A stretch of 64,000 nucleotides of DNA from Vicugna pacos (taxonomy: Eukaryota; Chordata; Mammalia; Artiodactyla; Camelidae). Numbering within the stretch: the stretch's first letter is position 1; the number at the start of each line of letters is the position of its first letter. The position numbers and the translations under genes are program-made. Location: contig NC_133013.1 in the NCBI RefSeq assembly GCF_048564905.1, positions 26,301,605 through 26,365,604 of the forward strand, read 5' to 3'. Of this stretch, positions 27,501 through 42,500 are shown piece after piece. The notes below the pieces were generated by a model that was not told where the DNA came from, did not search any database, and saw only the letters and a program-made list of their open reading frames with translations.

Positions 27501-30500
27501 GGATGAACAGGAAGGGAAGGATTCAAACGCTATTCATTCAGAGGAGGGAGTAGGAGGAATCTGGAGAAACTCCCAGTTTTCCAATTTGAAAAATCAAAAA
27601 AATGGTGGTACCAGGAAGGAAAAGAAATAATTGAAGAGGGTAGGGTTTTTTTAATTTTTAAATTGAGGTGAAACTTACATAGAGAAAGCACACAAGTTTA
27701 CCGTTTGATACATTTTATACACATACATATTTAACCATCATCCATTCAAGACAGAATATTATCTAGAGGTCTCCCTCACATATGACCTCTCTCAGTCAAA
27801 AATGTCCCCACCTCACCTGCTGCCAAAGGCAACCACTATTCTGACTTCTGTCACCATAGATCAGTTTTGCCTCTTCTTGAATTTAAGTACTCTTTTGTAT
27901 TTGGCTCCTTTGGTGGGAAAGTTTATTTTTACGTAGCACAGGGAATGAGGAAGCTATGAGGTTGGTTTATTATTTGTCACATTTATTAAACACCTATTAT
28001 GTGTCAGTATCTACATTAGGAACAGAGAACACCAGGTAAAGAGAGCTTGGTATCTACCTTAAGAGACTGACAATCTAGAGGGGAGACACATAAATGAGTC
28101 ATTACATCAGTGACAAGCATGCTACAAGCAGGATGGCCATGGCGCCAAGGAAAACAGCACAGGAGTGGCTCACTTTGCCTAGGGAGGTCATGGAAGACTC
28201 AATAAAGACTTAGTTAAAAATTGAAAACTCAAGACTGAGGAGGGAAAAAAAAGATTTGCTAACTTGATAATCTGCAGTTGGATGACAGGTGCACGGGAGT
28301 TCATTACATTATTCTCTCCACTTCTGTGTATGTTTGACAATGTAATTAAAAGTTTACGTTGTGTCTTGAAACATGCATAGGAGCTAATCAATATGACAAT
28401 GAGACGAGAAATTTTAAAAGTAATGAGAAGGAAAAACTACAGAGTCTTCAGGAAACCACAAGTCACCTGGGAAATTGTAGGAATTAAAGACAGAAAAGCC
28501 CGGCGGCGGGGCTAGACCATCGATGCCCCTGCACTCCACCAAGAGAGTTTAGCTTTGTCCTAAGGTAGCCACTGAAACAACCCCTGAAAGAGGATGATCT
28601 GATTAGACTTGAGCTTCAGAATGATCACTCAGATACCAGAACAGACACGATTAAGAGAAGAAAAGTGACCAGTGGGAAGTTACTGAAGTAACCCTGGCAG
28701 GAGATAAGGGAGGCCTAAAATCTATAATTCCTTCAAAATAAATTTTTATTTTAAAAAAAAAAGGAAGTGCAATAAAGAGGGCCTAACCTGAGGTAATGGT
28801 AATTAAGATGAAGGGAACACGAGTGTTAAAGATATTTTATTAAATATAATTTATTAAAAATTAGCTTGTGGTTCTCTGTCAAGCAAGCTGAGTAATTTAG
28901 CAAAAGGGGCTGCATTCGATACAGCAACGGTCAAACTGAATTCTGGTGAATATTTGATTTTTCTATTTAAAAATTCTCCACATGGCCTTGCAGCAATTAA
29001 AAACATTTTTCCATAGTTCTTCCCCTCATAATGGGTTTCACTTCGACTAAACAGAAGGAATCAGAGTAACTGACTCTGAAGCGCTAACACCAGGGCAGGT
29101 GTTCCACAAGTGCCGACGTCCTCACTGTCAAGGGCAGAGTTTTAGGTACTCGGTAGATTAGATTAGAACAGCAGTGACAACGGGAAAGTTCAACTGAGTG
29201 CCACCGTGCAAAGAAGTCAACAAAGACCAACAAGAAAGATGAAATTTCAAGCTAAACCCAAAAGCTAAAGCTAAACCCCGAAGTTTGAAGTTCACAGAAT
29301 TTGTTCATTTTGAGGTCTCTGGATTTTACAAAATCCCCAAATAACTGGCATAAAACAGCAACCTGTGATAGCTTCAATACCTCACTTTAGCTTTTATAAA
29401 CATATACATACAACAATGAGGCAAGTCTAATCTTTTACTGTATGAGAACACAGAAGATGCCAACTGAAAAAGCCTACGTCCATTAATATAATCATTTACT
29501 GTGACCTGTTCTTTATTCCATTCTGGTTCCACACCTTTCTTTGGCCGTATTTGTTAACATGAAATAGAAAAAAATACTCTATGGTGTGAAATCTTCCTCA
29601 GTTACAAACGTTGAACAAAGTGGAAACTCATTTATTCTTCCTTCACTATTTGCAGTTCAGACACTGCTATTTCTACTCCCTGTTCACATCACTAGTAACT
29701 GCTGAAGTCAGGGAATCTCATTAGAATTTGCCACCTCACCGTGCTCAGGCAGGTCGACCTACTTAGCAGCTTAATCTACTATTTTTTGCCTGATTGTTGT
29801 GACAGGAAGAAATAATACCTCCATCCCCAAAGACAAAAGAAAAATAAAATCTTAAATCACACATTTAGCGTTCAATAGACTCTCCAAATGCCTAGAGCAA
29901 ACAGGACGGAGGAACAAATGATCCTGGTCATTGGACATATGTCTTGATTCAGAAACTTAGTAAGAGAAAGTCACAGCAAGGACTACCGCACACAGGGTTG
30001 TCACCTGTACCTAAAAAGACTCAAAACCAAAATGGAAAAAAAGGCAAGAGCAGTAACATTCACGGCCCCTTCTGGTTCTCTGTGCATCACCCATCCATTA
30101 ATAAAGGACGCCAGAGGTAAGGTTTCCAAACCAAACAACAGTTTGAGGTGCAGGAAAAAATTAAGTTAATGTTGTTTTTATAAGCCACACTTAATTTGGT
30201 AACATATTTTGTTACCTGAAACAAGGGAGTTTTCAAAACTAATTGTCAAAGAAATACATTTATTATTGCATAATATTCTAGGGAATTCAGAAAGTATTCA
30301 TTGCACACAGCAGAATGTGAGAATGCTGCTCTGTATTTCTATGATTTATTATTGGCTTTCTTCTGGTCACCTCCATTCTTGGTCCCTCCATAGAAATACC
30401 TCAAAAGTCTAAAAATATTAATTCTCAGGCCTGCCCCTGAAAACAGCCTCTGTTCTCTAAAAACCCATGAGCATTTAACAACAAAATAGTGGCAATGTTA

Positions 30501-33500
30501 CTATTTGTATCACATTTTATAGTTTGCAAATCTTATATACAACAGAGCAGATATTATTTACACTTTACAGCTAAGGGCACTGAGGGTAAGAATAGCTGAA
30601 TATTTTGTCTAAAGTCAAATTTCATGGTACTCAAGGAGTTAAAAAACAAAAAACCCTGAGATTCTAACTCATAAAATGGTGCTAGTGGCAAAATAAATAG
30701 TAATAGTAATGGATGACAATTTACAGAATAAAGTAAATATCCATGAGTTCACATGGATATAATCAAATAAATGAATACAGAAATAAGAGAAACGCTTTTT
30801 TAAACAGAATTTCAATTAATAAATGTAGAAAGAATCATAGAAATAGAAAACCACCATTTGACAAACACCAGAGCAATACATTGTTGTAGGCAAGAATCAC
30901 CAGTGAATGCTAACGTGAGTAGGCAAAAACATGATGAGAAACAGGAAACTGGCACACCTCCGAATATCTCCCCACAAGATACCAACTACGAAAGGAAAAA
31001 CAGTGATGTTACAGCTACATTACAATGGAGTAAGCTGGTAGGTACCACCTTAACCAAGTGCTCGAGGCTATCATCACCAGTAATGAGACTTATCAACACC
31101 ATGCGCTTCCTGAGGCTGAATTGAGAAAGGGAGAACATCTCTCTCAGAGACCTTCTACAGAGTAACTGGCCAGCACAAGTGTCAAAGGACCGGAGGAGCT
31201 CAAGGAGATACGACAACTAAATGCCATGTGGGGCCGTGGGTTAGATCCTGGACCAACAAAACAACAGTGGATACCTGATGATGCAAGAATAAGGTCTGTC
31301 CATTAATGGTATTGTGTCAAGGTCAACTTGCAGCTTTGATCACTGTTCTACACTCAGTGTTAACGTTTGGGGAAGTTGGGTGAAGGGTATATGGGAATTC
31401 CTTGTACTATTTTTGCAACTTTTCTGTAAGCCTGAAATTATTTCCAAATAAAAAGATCTTTGCTTATAATCTAAACCTCATTATTTGGAACTGCATTTTC
31501 TTGGCTTCAAGTATATAAATTTTGTATCCTCAATAAGCTCACTGATGTATTAAACATTCATAAGGGTTAAATCAGTTTAAAAAGAAGAGTTCAAGTAGTT
31601 ATAGTCAAAGTAAAATCTGCTCATTTCCCCTTCGTTAGTATTAATGATCTAAAAAAATGACTTTTCTCCAATAATAGTAAAAGATCTATTTTAAAAGAAT
31701 CCAAGTAAAGTTGATTCAATTGAAACTAGTATAGACTTGAAGACTGTGGGAAAAATCTTATACCAAAGGTATATTTTCAGACAGACTTTAAATTTCAGAA
31801 CATCTGAACAAGAGAAGGGATCTAGAAGCCTGGCTGAGAACTATGACTAAACTTGTGCCATGTCAGTTTGATTAAGAGGGTAAACTGGGATGTAAATTAA
31901 ACCAAGAATTATTTTGTGGCATTCAAAACAGAGTAAGAGAAGAAAACTTTTTTTTTAATATTTGTACTGTAAAAAATTTTAAGACCATGGTATTTACAAT
32001 GTTTTAGTTATAACATTGATGGCAAAACAGCACAGATAACTGGTGAGCTATATACTGATGCTAACTTTCAACACAGGCAATAAGAATCAACCAAAGTTTA
32101 GCCCCAAAAAGGCACTTTTTCTTCCAAACTACAAGTCCAGTAAACTAAATAGGAGCTCTAAAAATAAAGACACAATCTAAAGAATCTGGCAAATACATTT
32201 GACTCTAAGATGTTAGGAAATGAAAAAAGGAGTGGGGGGAGGCTCTTGGGTTTTAAGTGTCAAAACTACTTGCTTTGTGAGTAGCTAATACCCTTTCAAA
32301 AGCATTATTCCCAAGTTATGACTCACTTCAGAGAAAAGATGAGAAAAAGAAATTAAATGGTCAATAATACTAGCCTCATAGCTTAGGATTTTCATACTAA
32401 ATGCAAAATAGAAAAATTATTGTCAGTAATTAGTCCCTGAAGAAAGGATAAGAAATATACTGAAAGGCCACAATGATATGCAACAGAACAAAGTATAATT
32501 ATAGTTTTAAAAGCAAAGCAGGCTAGATAAGCCCTTAAATTCCCTATCAGAGCCATTACCGTATCAGTGAAGCTGGATACATACACTCACTTTCCACAGA
32601 ACACTTAGCGTAACAAAGTAGCTCAGGCTTAGGTCAAAGATCACCCAAATAGAGGGCCTCATTTGTTTGATCCACTATAATAAGGGAATTACTTTCATCT
32701 TCATAAATGCTCTTGATTTGTATTTGGATATTCTAGCTCACTGCCAGCAGATCACCCAACTGCTAAAACATAACCTCATCTGAGATACCATGAACAACCA
32801 AACCTCACAAAACACTGCAGAACTTTAACTGTTTGTTACCCTATGGGGAGAAAAGGTACATTTTGGTAGAATACTGAAAGTGTTTTTAGTGGGGGGAAAA
32901 TCAGAAAAATAATCTAATAGGTTTTATACCTCCAGGAATGAGAATATCTTGAATGCAGGCATTTAACTTACACCTTCATCCCATTACAATCACAATACCA
33001 AAACAAGTCTAAAATAGGAGAGTGCTACAGTGACCCTAGAGACTGGGAATGAACGCCATTCACATGACAAAACGGCTGGAGAATTTCTGCAAGACATGTA
33101 AGATAGATCTGGATGGAAGAAAGATGTCAAGAGCCAACTAGTGACTTTATCTTCCTCGCTGTGACTCAGACAGAAAGCAGAGGAGATACTGACAAAAATA
33201 ATCATTAATAGGAAGGGCAAGAGCTAGGGAATGGGTGGGCCACAGGGGGAAAAAAAAAGAAACCCTCCATCTGGAATCCGTTTTACCACTACCAATTAAG
33301 GGCACTGGAACCAACTGTGCCCCAGGACATGCACTGCAGTATACCAAACGATGATCTAGGAGATTTAAGAATTTCTCCCAGAAACAGTGGACAGAAGTCA
33401 CAGGAAGGTGGATGAATAACAGCATTCAACTGGCCTGTGGCTAGCAAAATACCCATTCCTCATAGAAAAAATTAGAGACATCACTCCCCTGCTAGGACAG

Positions 33501-36500
33501 GCTCCTAACCTATTCCTCTTAGGCTTTTGGGTAGATGAACAGAAATGTAGGTTTCTATTAACCAGGTCTGTTATGTAATATTTCAAAGGAAAATCTATGA
33601 GTATCCAAAGACACTGAGGTTATTGCAGATGAATCCACCCACAGGTCTCTAGATGAGGCTTCTCTAAGCATAAGCATAGAAAAAGGGAGATGAAAGAGGA
33701 GGAGAAGAAAGTGAGGGTGGGGAATAGGAGGAGGAAGGGTTAAAAGGAGAAAGGATGGGAAGTGGGGAACAAGAGGAGGAGGAGAAAAAAAGAAATCACC
33801 ATACTGCACCTATGAAATCATTCTGCAACAAAGATGAAAGAGGAAAATATAACACTCAAGATACAGTTTTGAAAAAAGAACAAACCAACAACAACCCTAG
33901 AAACAGAAGGAAATTTTAATTAAAACTGCCCGCATGAAATTTAATAATTTTTAAAAAAAAAAACAGGATTTTGAAACAAGAGATAAAAGATCAGATATTG
34001 GGTAACAGACTGAGGTTTAGCTAAGAAATAAGAAAGGATGTAATAGAATAAACAACATTACAGGAGAATAAAAAATGTAGTAACAGAAGTAAAAATTACA
34101 TTAGTGATTACCTAACAAAAAAATGAGCAGATTTCAACAGACACTTTTCAAAAGAGGATATCCAGATGGCCAATAAATATAAGAAAAAGTAAACAATTTC
34201 ATTAGTAATTAGAAAAATATAAATTAAAACCAAAATGAGATATCACCACACACCTATTCAAAATGCCAAAATAAAAAGAAAATAACAAGTTTTGTCAAGA
34301 ACGTGGAGTGCTCTCACACATTACTAGCGGGAGTGTAAATTGCGTATAATCACTTTGGAAAACTCTTTCGTAGTATCTACCAAAGCTGAACATGGGCGTA
34401 CCCTCTGACCTGCCCCTCAGAGTGTCCATGGATTAGTAGCAAAACATCCCTAGGAATCCATCAGAAATGCAAAATCTCAGAACACACCCAACAGCTGCTA
34501 ATTCACAATCAGCATTTCACTAACAGCCTAAGTAATTCATATGCACATTGAAGTTTGAGAAGTGCTGCCCTACAACTCATCCATTTTGCTTCAAACTCAT
34601 CCATTCCACTCCTGGTTATATGCTCAACAAAGATACATACAAGTGTTCACCAGAAGGTATCTATTAGAATGTTTACAGCAGCACCATTCCTAATAGCTAA
34701 AAATTAGAAATTATCCAAACACCCAACCACAGGACAACGGACAAGCAATTGTGATATATTCCAAAATGACAATGGACAATCTGTAACTGCACACAATACT
34801 ACATACAAGTCTTATACATAGAACAATGAGTGAAAGAAGTCATACAGAGGACAGGCCTGTATTATTCATTTTACATAAAGTCCAAAAACAAGCAAAGCTA
34901 ACCTGTACTGCTGGAAGTCAGAATGGTGGTTGGCCTTTGGGAGAGCAGTGGTCCTACAGCAGTGACTGGATAGGAACATGAGAGAGGTTTTAGGGGTACT
35001 CAAATGCTCTGTTTCTCAGGTAAAATTTCCAGTTATAAAATAAGTCACAGAGATGTCACGTACAGCATGATGACTATAGTTAATAACAGCACATTGCATA
35101 TTTGAAAGTTGCTAAGAGAGTAGATCTTGAAAGTTTTCATTGCAAGAAAAAATTGACAACTATTTATGGTGATGGATGTTAACTACACTTATTGTGATTA
35201 TTTCACAATATATACATATATCGAATCATTATGTTGTATGGCTGAAACTAATACAACGTTATAGGTCAACTATATCTCAATAAAATGTTCTATTTCTTAA
35301 CCTGACCAGTAAACATATGAAAGATGTGTTTCATTAATCATCCAGGAAGTGAAAATCAAACCACAATGACAAACCATTACCCAGACACTAGAATACTAAA
35401 GTTACAAAAACTGACAATACCAAGTGTTAGCGAGAATACAGAACAACATGGACTATCAAACAGAGCTGGTAGGAAAGCAGAATTGTACAATCACTTTGAA
35501 AAAGAGAACAACAGTTTATTATAAAGTTAAACCTCCACTTACTATGCAACCCAGAAATTCCCCTTGTGGGTACTACCCAAGGGAAATTAATACATATGTC
35601 CACACAAAGACTTGTATACAAATGTTCATAGCAGCTTTACTCAAATTGTCCCAAACCAGAAATAACCCAAATATCTATCAATACATGAGGAAATAAGACA
35701 AATATGGTACCAGCCACAAAATGACATTCTACTCAGAAATAAAAGAGAACATGATACACACAGCAGCGTGGACAAGTCTCAGAAACATTATGCTGTGTAG
35801 AAGCAGCCAGACACAAAAGAGCATGTACTATATAATTCCATTTATAGCAACTGCTAGCAAAGGCAAAACTGATCTGTGGTGACAGAAAGCAGAGCAGAAA
35901 GAAACAGTGGTTGCCTGGGGATGGGAGTGGGTAGGCATGAAGGAGCTTTTGGGGATAAGGGAAATGCTTCCTACCATGATTGCGATGGTGGCTTACACAA
36001 TTGTATACATTTATCAAAATGTAGTGAACTCAATAAGCACATTTTACTGTGTGTAAGTTATACTCCAATGTAACTCATTTTCAAATAAGCCAACAACAAA
36101 TCAAGAAAAAATACAATTCAACATGCATTCAAAGGTTTAATAGTCTTCCTCTAGAGAGAGAATGCCGATAATACCAACAGCAAAACCCCACTATTCCATT
36201 AAAAACCGTGAAGCACACTGGATTTCCAGAATGCTGAGAAACTTGCAGAAACACCTGAGGACTGACAACTTTTGATTTCAGAAAAAGATGCAGATATGAA
36301 CCCAATGCCTGTAAACATTTCCTTAGTCAGAAGATAACTGAGAAAAGTCTTCTGGAATGATAACATAAGTCCTAGGTATAGAAGTTTATGGCTCAGGAAA
36401 AAAGGATCTTTTCCAGAGCCAGGCAAAAACAGTGTCATCAGACAACAGGGTTAGGGAAAGCCCTGCTGAGATTCACTGTATCTACTGTGTCCATGTGTGA

Positions 36501-39500
36501 TCACCTCACTTCTCATGAGATTCTGTTGCCTTTGCCAATTAAGCAAGGAAGTTAATCCAACCCCACTGTGTGTGAATGCGCTTTCTCCTGCCACCCACCC
36601 GAAATGCATCAGCTTGCATCAGAAGTGAGACTGGCACAGACATCCCACCACGCTTGTTAAACAGGTTTGGAAGGAGTGCTGGGAAGGCAAGTGAGAGGAC
36701 TGCTGCCTGAGGAAGCGTGGGTGGAGGTGAGAGAGCTTAGAGCAGTTCTGTGAGCTTCTTTCCTGGAGTAGTCTTAAGAGTGGAGTTCATAGACTATTCT
36801 CTTATTTCTAAAAAGTTGAGCCCAATGGATGATTTAAAAGAGGAGAGACAAGACAGTCTAAGACATAGTTCACTGTACCTCACTAAGGTGAGGATGATGA
36901 TCACAGGTTCTCAAAGGGAGCTGAAAGGCCAGGGGAGACAGAGGAGAAATGGTAGAAGACCCCCTCATACGCTTCTCAGATGGGCAGTCAGCAACCTTTC
37001 ATGCCAGGAATGCGTAAAAGCTGAGGTTTATCTAGATGTGGGAAAGTATAAAAATAGAGCAGCAAAATGCTTTAACTATCACTAATCCAATGCTCTGTAG
37101 AAGAGACAACAAAACACAGAAAAGTGGTATTAATTGGTATTAATTGATACCTGGGGTTTTAAATGTGGGAAGGTGGTGATGATCAAGTTACGAAGAGCTT
37201 TGTCTTCCTTGATGCTTCTTGAATAAGTGGCCAAAGAAAACACTGGTTCTAGTCTGAAGAGTTTAATTTATAAAGTTTGTGCTAAATTCTGAAACTGAGA
37301 TGATGATTGGGACAAAATTTTTTAATCTGAATTAAAATCAGTGTTTAAAATTAGTGTTCCAGAGTTCGCTTAAATAGGAATATAACATTTTCACTGGTAA
37401 ATAGACTAATCCTTTTGGAAAAATATTTGGGCTCGGTGTGAAAAGTGAAAAGAAAGACAAATCAGAAACTATGAATTCCATTTCCAGGATGACCCTTGTT
37501 TCCCAAGAAAACAGAATTAAAATTTTCTCACGGCCATTTAACTTCTGTGTTTCAGACATAATTTTGTTTAGGTGAAGACGCTTGTACTGGATCAGAGCCA
37601 ACTGAGATAAAAAGGAGTGCCTGGAAATAGAGGCCAAAGTCTGAGAAAGTAATTTCCCCCATTTGGGTATCTTTAAGAATCTTGGCTTAAGACTGGATTC
37701 TGTAACTTCTGAGTTGAGAAGGGAGATGCTGATAAAAGGTAGATCTTTGTAGATTTACAATTATAAATGGAATGCTTTTAAATTCAGAGAAATATCCCCA
37801 AAGGAGTTATGAACTCTACAGTTTAAAAATATCGCGTGGACCTCATAGGAGGTGGCAGTCAAAGAACTAAGAAGTTTAAGGGAAATCAAGTTTAAATAGC
37901 TGCCCAGATCCAAGCAGAGGGCCCAAACCCTGTTTGGGTTTCTACAAAAGTATCACAGAGGGAGCTGTTTTGGGGGCCTAGTAATCAGTTTCTCTGAAAG
38001 AAAGAACCGCACTTTTTTTTTTTGGTTGTGCAGCTTCCACAAAATTTGATAGTACAAATATAGCACATTTTAATCCATGCCAACAATCAGGTTCTCATAC
38101 TAAAACAAAGTGGGTAAAATTTTCCATGGCTGTCCTGTCACTGCCTTTTATGGGAAAAATTCTAAAAATATATCACAAGCCAGATTAGTATGGAGGGAGA
38201 GGGTGTGTAAATATAATACCAACATAAAATTACAACCGCAATGTGCTATAATCCAAATATGTTTCCTCTTCTACATGTTGGTTCTTGTGAAACCCAGAAA
38301 ATACTGTGAATATACTGCATAAACTAACAACATTGTTCTTTGATTTAGGGGGGAAAATTTTTTTAAAATATGTATTCTTATTTTTATCACACACAGATAC
38401 GTAATTTTAAAAATAAAATATTTCTATAATAAACACTGACTCAGTAAGAACTGAGTATTTTTAAGGTTTATTACATCATCAAAACTAAAAAAAAGGAAAA
38501 ATCATCTCAATAGATGCAGTAACAGCATTCAATAAAATTCAACTCGTATTCATGATTAAAAACTCTCAGGTAACTAGAATAGAAGGTAACTTCCTCAATC
38601 TCATAAAGGGTACCTACAAAAACGCTACAGCTAATATTATAGTTATTGGCAGAAGGACCAAATGCTTTCCCCCTAAGATCAGGAACCAAGCAAGGATGTC
38701 AATTCCCACTATTTTCACTCAACGTTGTAAAGGATGTTCGAGCCAGGGCAATCTTGGGGAAAAAGGAGCAGAGAGGTGGGCAGAGCATACAGCTTGGAAA
38801 GGAGAAATATAAAACTGTCTATCCAGACAGCAGATCGCCTATGTAGAAAATCCTACAAAACACCTACAAAAAAGCTGTAGAACTAATACATGAGTTTAGC
38901 AAGATGATCCCAGGATACAAGGTCAACATGAAGAAAAATCAATTGTATTTCTACATACTAGTAACTAACTATTAGACATTGAGATTTATAAAATTCTATT
39001 TACAATCACTTAACTATGAAATATTTGTGAATAAAGTTAGCTAAATATGTACAAGACCTATTGTGAAAACTACAAAACACTTCTGAAAGTATTTAAATAA
39101 ATATAATAGATAAAAGATACAAATAAGTGGAGTCATAACACATTCATGGATCAGAAGACAATATTAAGATGTCAATTCTCCCAAAATGATTAACAAATTC
39201 AAAAGAATCCCAATCAAAATCCCAGAAATCTCAGCAGATTTTTTTTTGTAGGAAAGCTGACACTAAAATTTATGTGGAAATGCAAATGACCTAGAACAGC
39301 CAGAACAACTTTGAAAAAGAACATGGAGGAATTAACTTATGATTTCAAAAACTACAGCCAAACTCCTAGGGATATATCCAGAGGGAACCTTAATTCAGAA
39401 AGACACATGCACCCCAATGTTCATAGCAGCACTATTTACAATAGCCAAGCCATGGAAACAACCTAAATGTCCACTGACAGATGACTGGATAAAGAAGCTG

Positions 39501-42500
39501 TGGCATATTTACACAATGGAATACTACTCAGCCATAAAAAATAAAATAATGCCATCTGCAGCAACATGGATGGACCTAGAGAATGTTATTCTAAGTGAAA
39601 TAAGCCAGAAAGAGAAAGAAAAATACCATATGAAATCACTAACATGTGGAATCAAAAAAAAAAAAAAAGACAAACGAACTTATTTACAGAACAGAAACAG
39701 ACTCACAGACATAGAAAACAAATCTATGGTTACCAGGGGGAGAAGAGGGTGGGAAGGAATAATTCGGGAGTTTGAGATTTTCAGATATTAACTAATATAT
39801 AAAATATAGATAAACAACAAGTTTATACTGTATGGCACAGTGAACTATATTCAATATCTTGTAGAAAATTTTGGTGAAAGAATATGAAAATGAATATATG
39901 TATGTTCCTATGTGACTGAAGTATTGTGCTATATACCGGAAATTGAGACAACATTGTAAACTGACAATACTTCAATAAAAAAAATATATTAAAAAACTAA
40001 AGTAAGCAAGACAGTGTGTTATTGGAGTAAGGATAGACATTTAGGTCAACAGAACAGAAAAGAGTTTAGAAACAGACCCACACATACATAGCAAATTGAT
40101 TTTTAACAAAGGAGCGAAGGTAATTCATCAATGAAAAGCTAGTCTTTTCACTAAACAGTGCTGGAACAATTGTTAAGAACGTGCCAAAAAATTAACCCAG
40201 ACCCTTAACCTTCATCATACATTAAAAATTAATTAAATGGTTCCAGAAGTAGAGTCCCGAAGATCCATGATTATATTCTATAATACAGTGATTTTTCAAT
40301 AATGCATCACTTTAATTGAAGGGGAGAAGGGACTATATGCAAAATAATATTAATGTTATGCAATACCACTATAAATTCATAATGAACCATAGGCCTAAAT
40401 GTTAAGAGCTAAAACTATAAAACTTCTGAAAGAAAATGCAGAAAAATATCATTGCCATCTTCAGAGCAAACAAAAATTTCTTAAATAGGATACAAAGAGA
40501 AAAAAATTGGACTTCATCAAAATTTTAGGCTTTTGCTCATCAAAAGACACTGCTAAGAAACAAAAAGGCAAGCCACAGACTGGGTGAAATACTCGCAGAA
40601 CGCATGTCTGATAGAAGAGCTGTAATCAGAATAAGAACTCCTACAATTCAAATATAAAAAGACAACTCAGACATGGTTAAAAAATATAAACAGACACTTC
40701 ACCAACAAGATACACAAATGGCAAAAAAAATCACATGAAATGATGTTCAATATCATTAGTCATTAAGGGAATGCAAATTAAAACCACCACGAGATACCAC
40801 TACATATCCACAAGAACAGTTAAACTTAAAAAGACTGTGACAATACTAAGTGCTGGTGAGGACGCAGAATAATTGGAATCCTCACACATTGCTTGTGGGA
40901 CTGTAACTTTGGGAAACAGCTCTGCAGTTTCTTTTAGCTTAAACACAGATGTACCATATAACCCAGCAACAGTTCCTCTCTTGGGAATTTACCAAAGAAA
41001 AATGAAAATGTATATTCACACAAAGGCTTGCATACAATTGTTTATACCAGTGACATTCATAATAGCCCCCAAACAGAAACAACCCAATGTATATCAAAAA
41101 TTGAATGGATAAGCCAATTAGGTTTATCTACACAATGAAATACTATTCAGTAACGAAAAGAAATGAACAATATGGATGAATCTCAACATCTGAATTATGC
41201 TAAGTGGAAGAAGCTAGACACAAAAGGACTATTATATAATTTCATTTATATGAAATTCTAGAAAAGGCAAAATTATGATGACAGAAACCAGATCAGTGGT
41301 TTTGCTAGGTGCCAAGGGTGGACAGATAGGACTGACGACAAAGGAGCAAAAGGAAAGTTTTTGGGTTAGTTGAAATGTTCTATATCATGAATGTGTAGTA
41401 GTTTTACGACTGCACACATTTATCAAAACACATCAAACTGAAAACTTAAAATTATTGAATTTCATTTTATGTAAATTATACCTCAACAAGATGATTTTTC
41501 AAGAGTTTAAAGATTTAAAAAATACTACTCAAGTTATATATGTATACACAACATGCACCAAATTGTGGAGCTACAATATTTTTCAATAGTGGTGTCTTGG
41601 AATTTGGTAAACTTGGTTTTGTAACTGCAGTGCAAAAATCTTTCCACATACGATACCAAGTTTGTAACAACATCTACCACTGATGAAAAAGAATGAAGCA
41701 GAGACAAGGTACAGGGTCAGCCCCTATGTTTAAGGAAGCTGAACTGCATTAATGCCACCATTCAGCAAAGACCCATAACATTGACAGGGAGAATTAGCTG
41801 TGCATTAGGCATCCCTTAGTCTACCATCTGGAATACTCCACATTTGAAGCTGAAGAAGAAATCTTATCTCCTGGCAACTGATACAAGCCCTAACAGTGGC
41901 AGATTAAGCACAACTGGCAGTTTTAAAAGTCACAAGGAACACAAAAATAACTTCGCAGGTCACCTCACATTCAAAGATAAGTTTATATTCCACTTATGTG
42001 GAAAGATGAATCATCACAATACACAACTGTGGGATGCTGCCATCATATTACAATAGAATGTGTAAGGATTCACCAAAAATTCATGTCTTTTAAATATATT
42101 TCACGTATATCATTTGTTTATTGCTGTTTCTCTCCACTGGAATGATGACACTCCACAATGACAGCGATTTTTGTCTTTCCTGTTCACTGCTATACCCCTA
42201 GCACCTAGAACATGCCTAGAATACAGTAATTGTTCAATAAACAATTGTTAAATGAACAAATTATGCCTACATATTCAGTAAATACTTGCACAAATTTATT
42301 ATGTCTACTAGATATCAGTCACAGCTAAATGACACAATAGCCTTCCCTTACACTTCCTTTCTTGTATGGTTTCTTTGATCTGAAGATAATTATATTGTTT
42401 CTTCATTCATTTGCTTCTAAGTATCAATTCAAACATAAGCTTTCAATATACAAATAATAAATGCTGGAGAGGGTGTGGAGAAAAGGGAACCTCCTGCTCT

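Noticed and set aside
39339-39791. 150-codon + strand open frame
   Set aside because: It is the C-terminal part of L1 ORF2 in a 5'-truncated copy, not a host gene.
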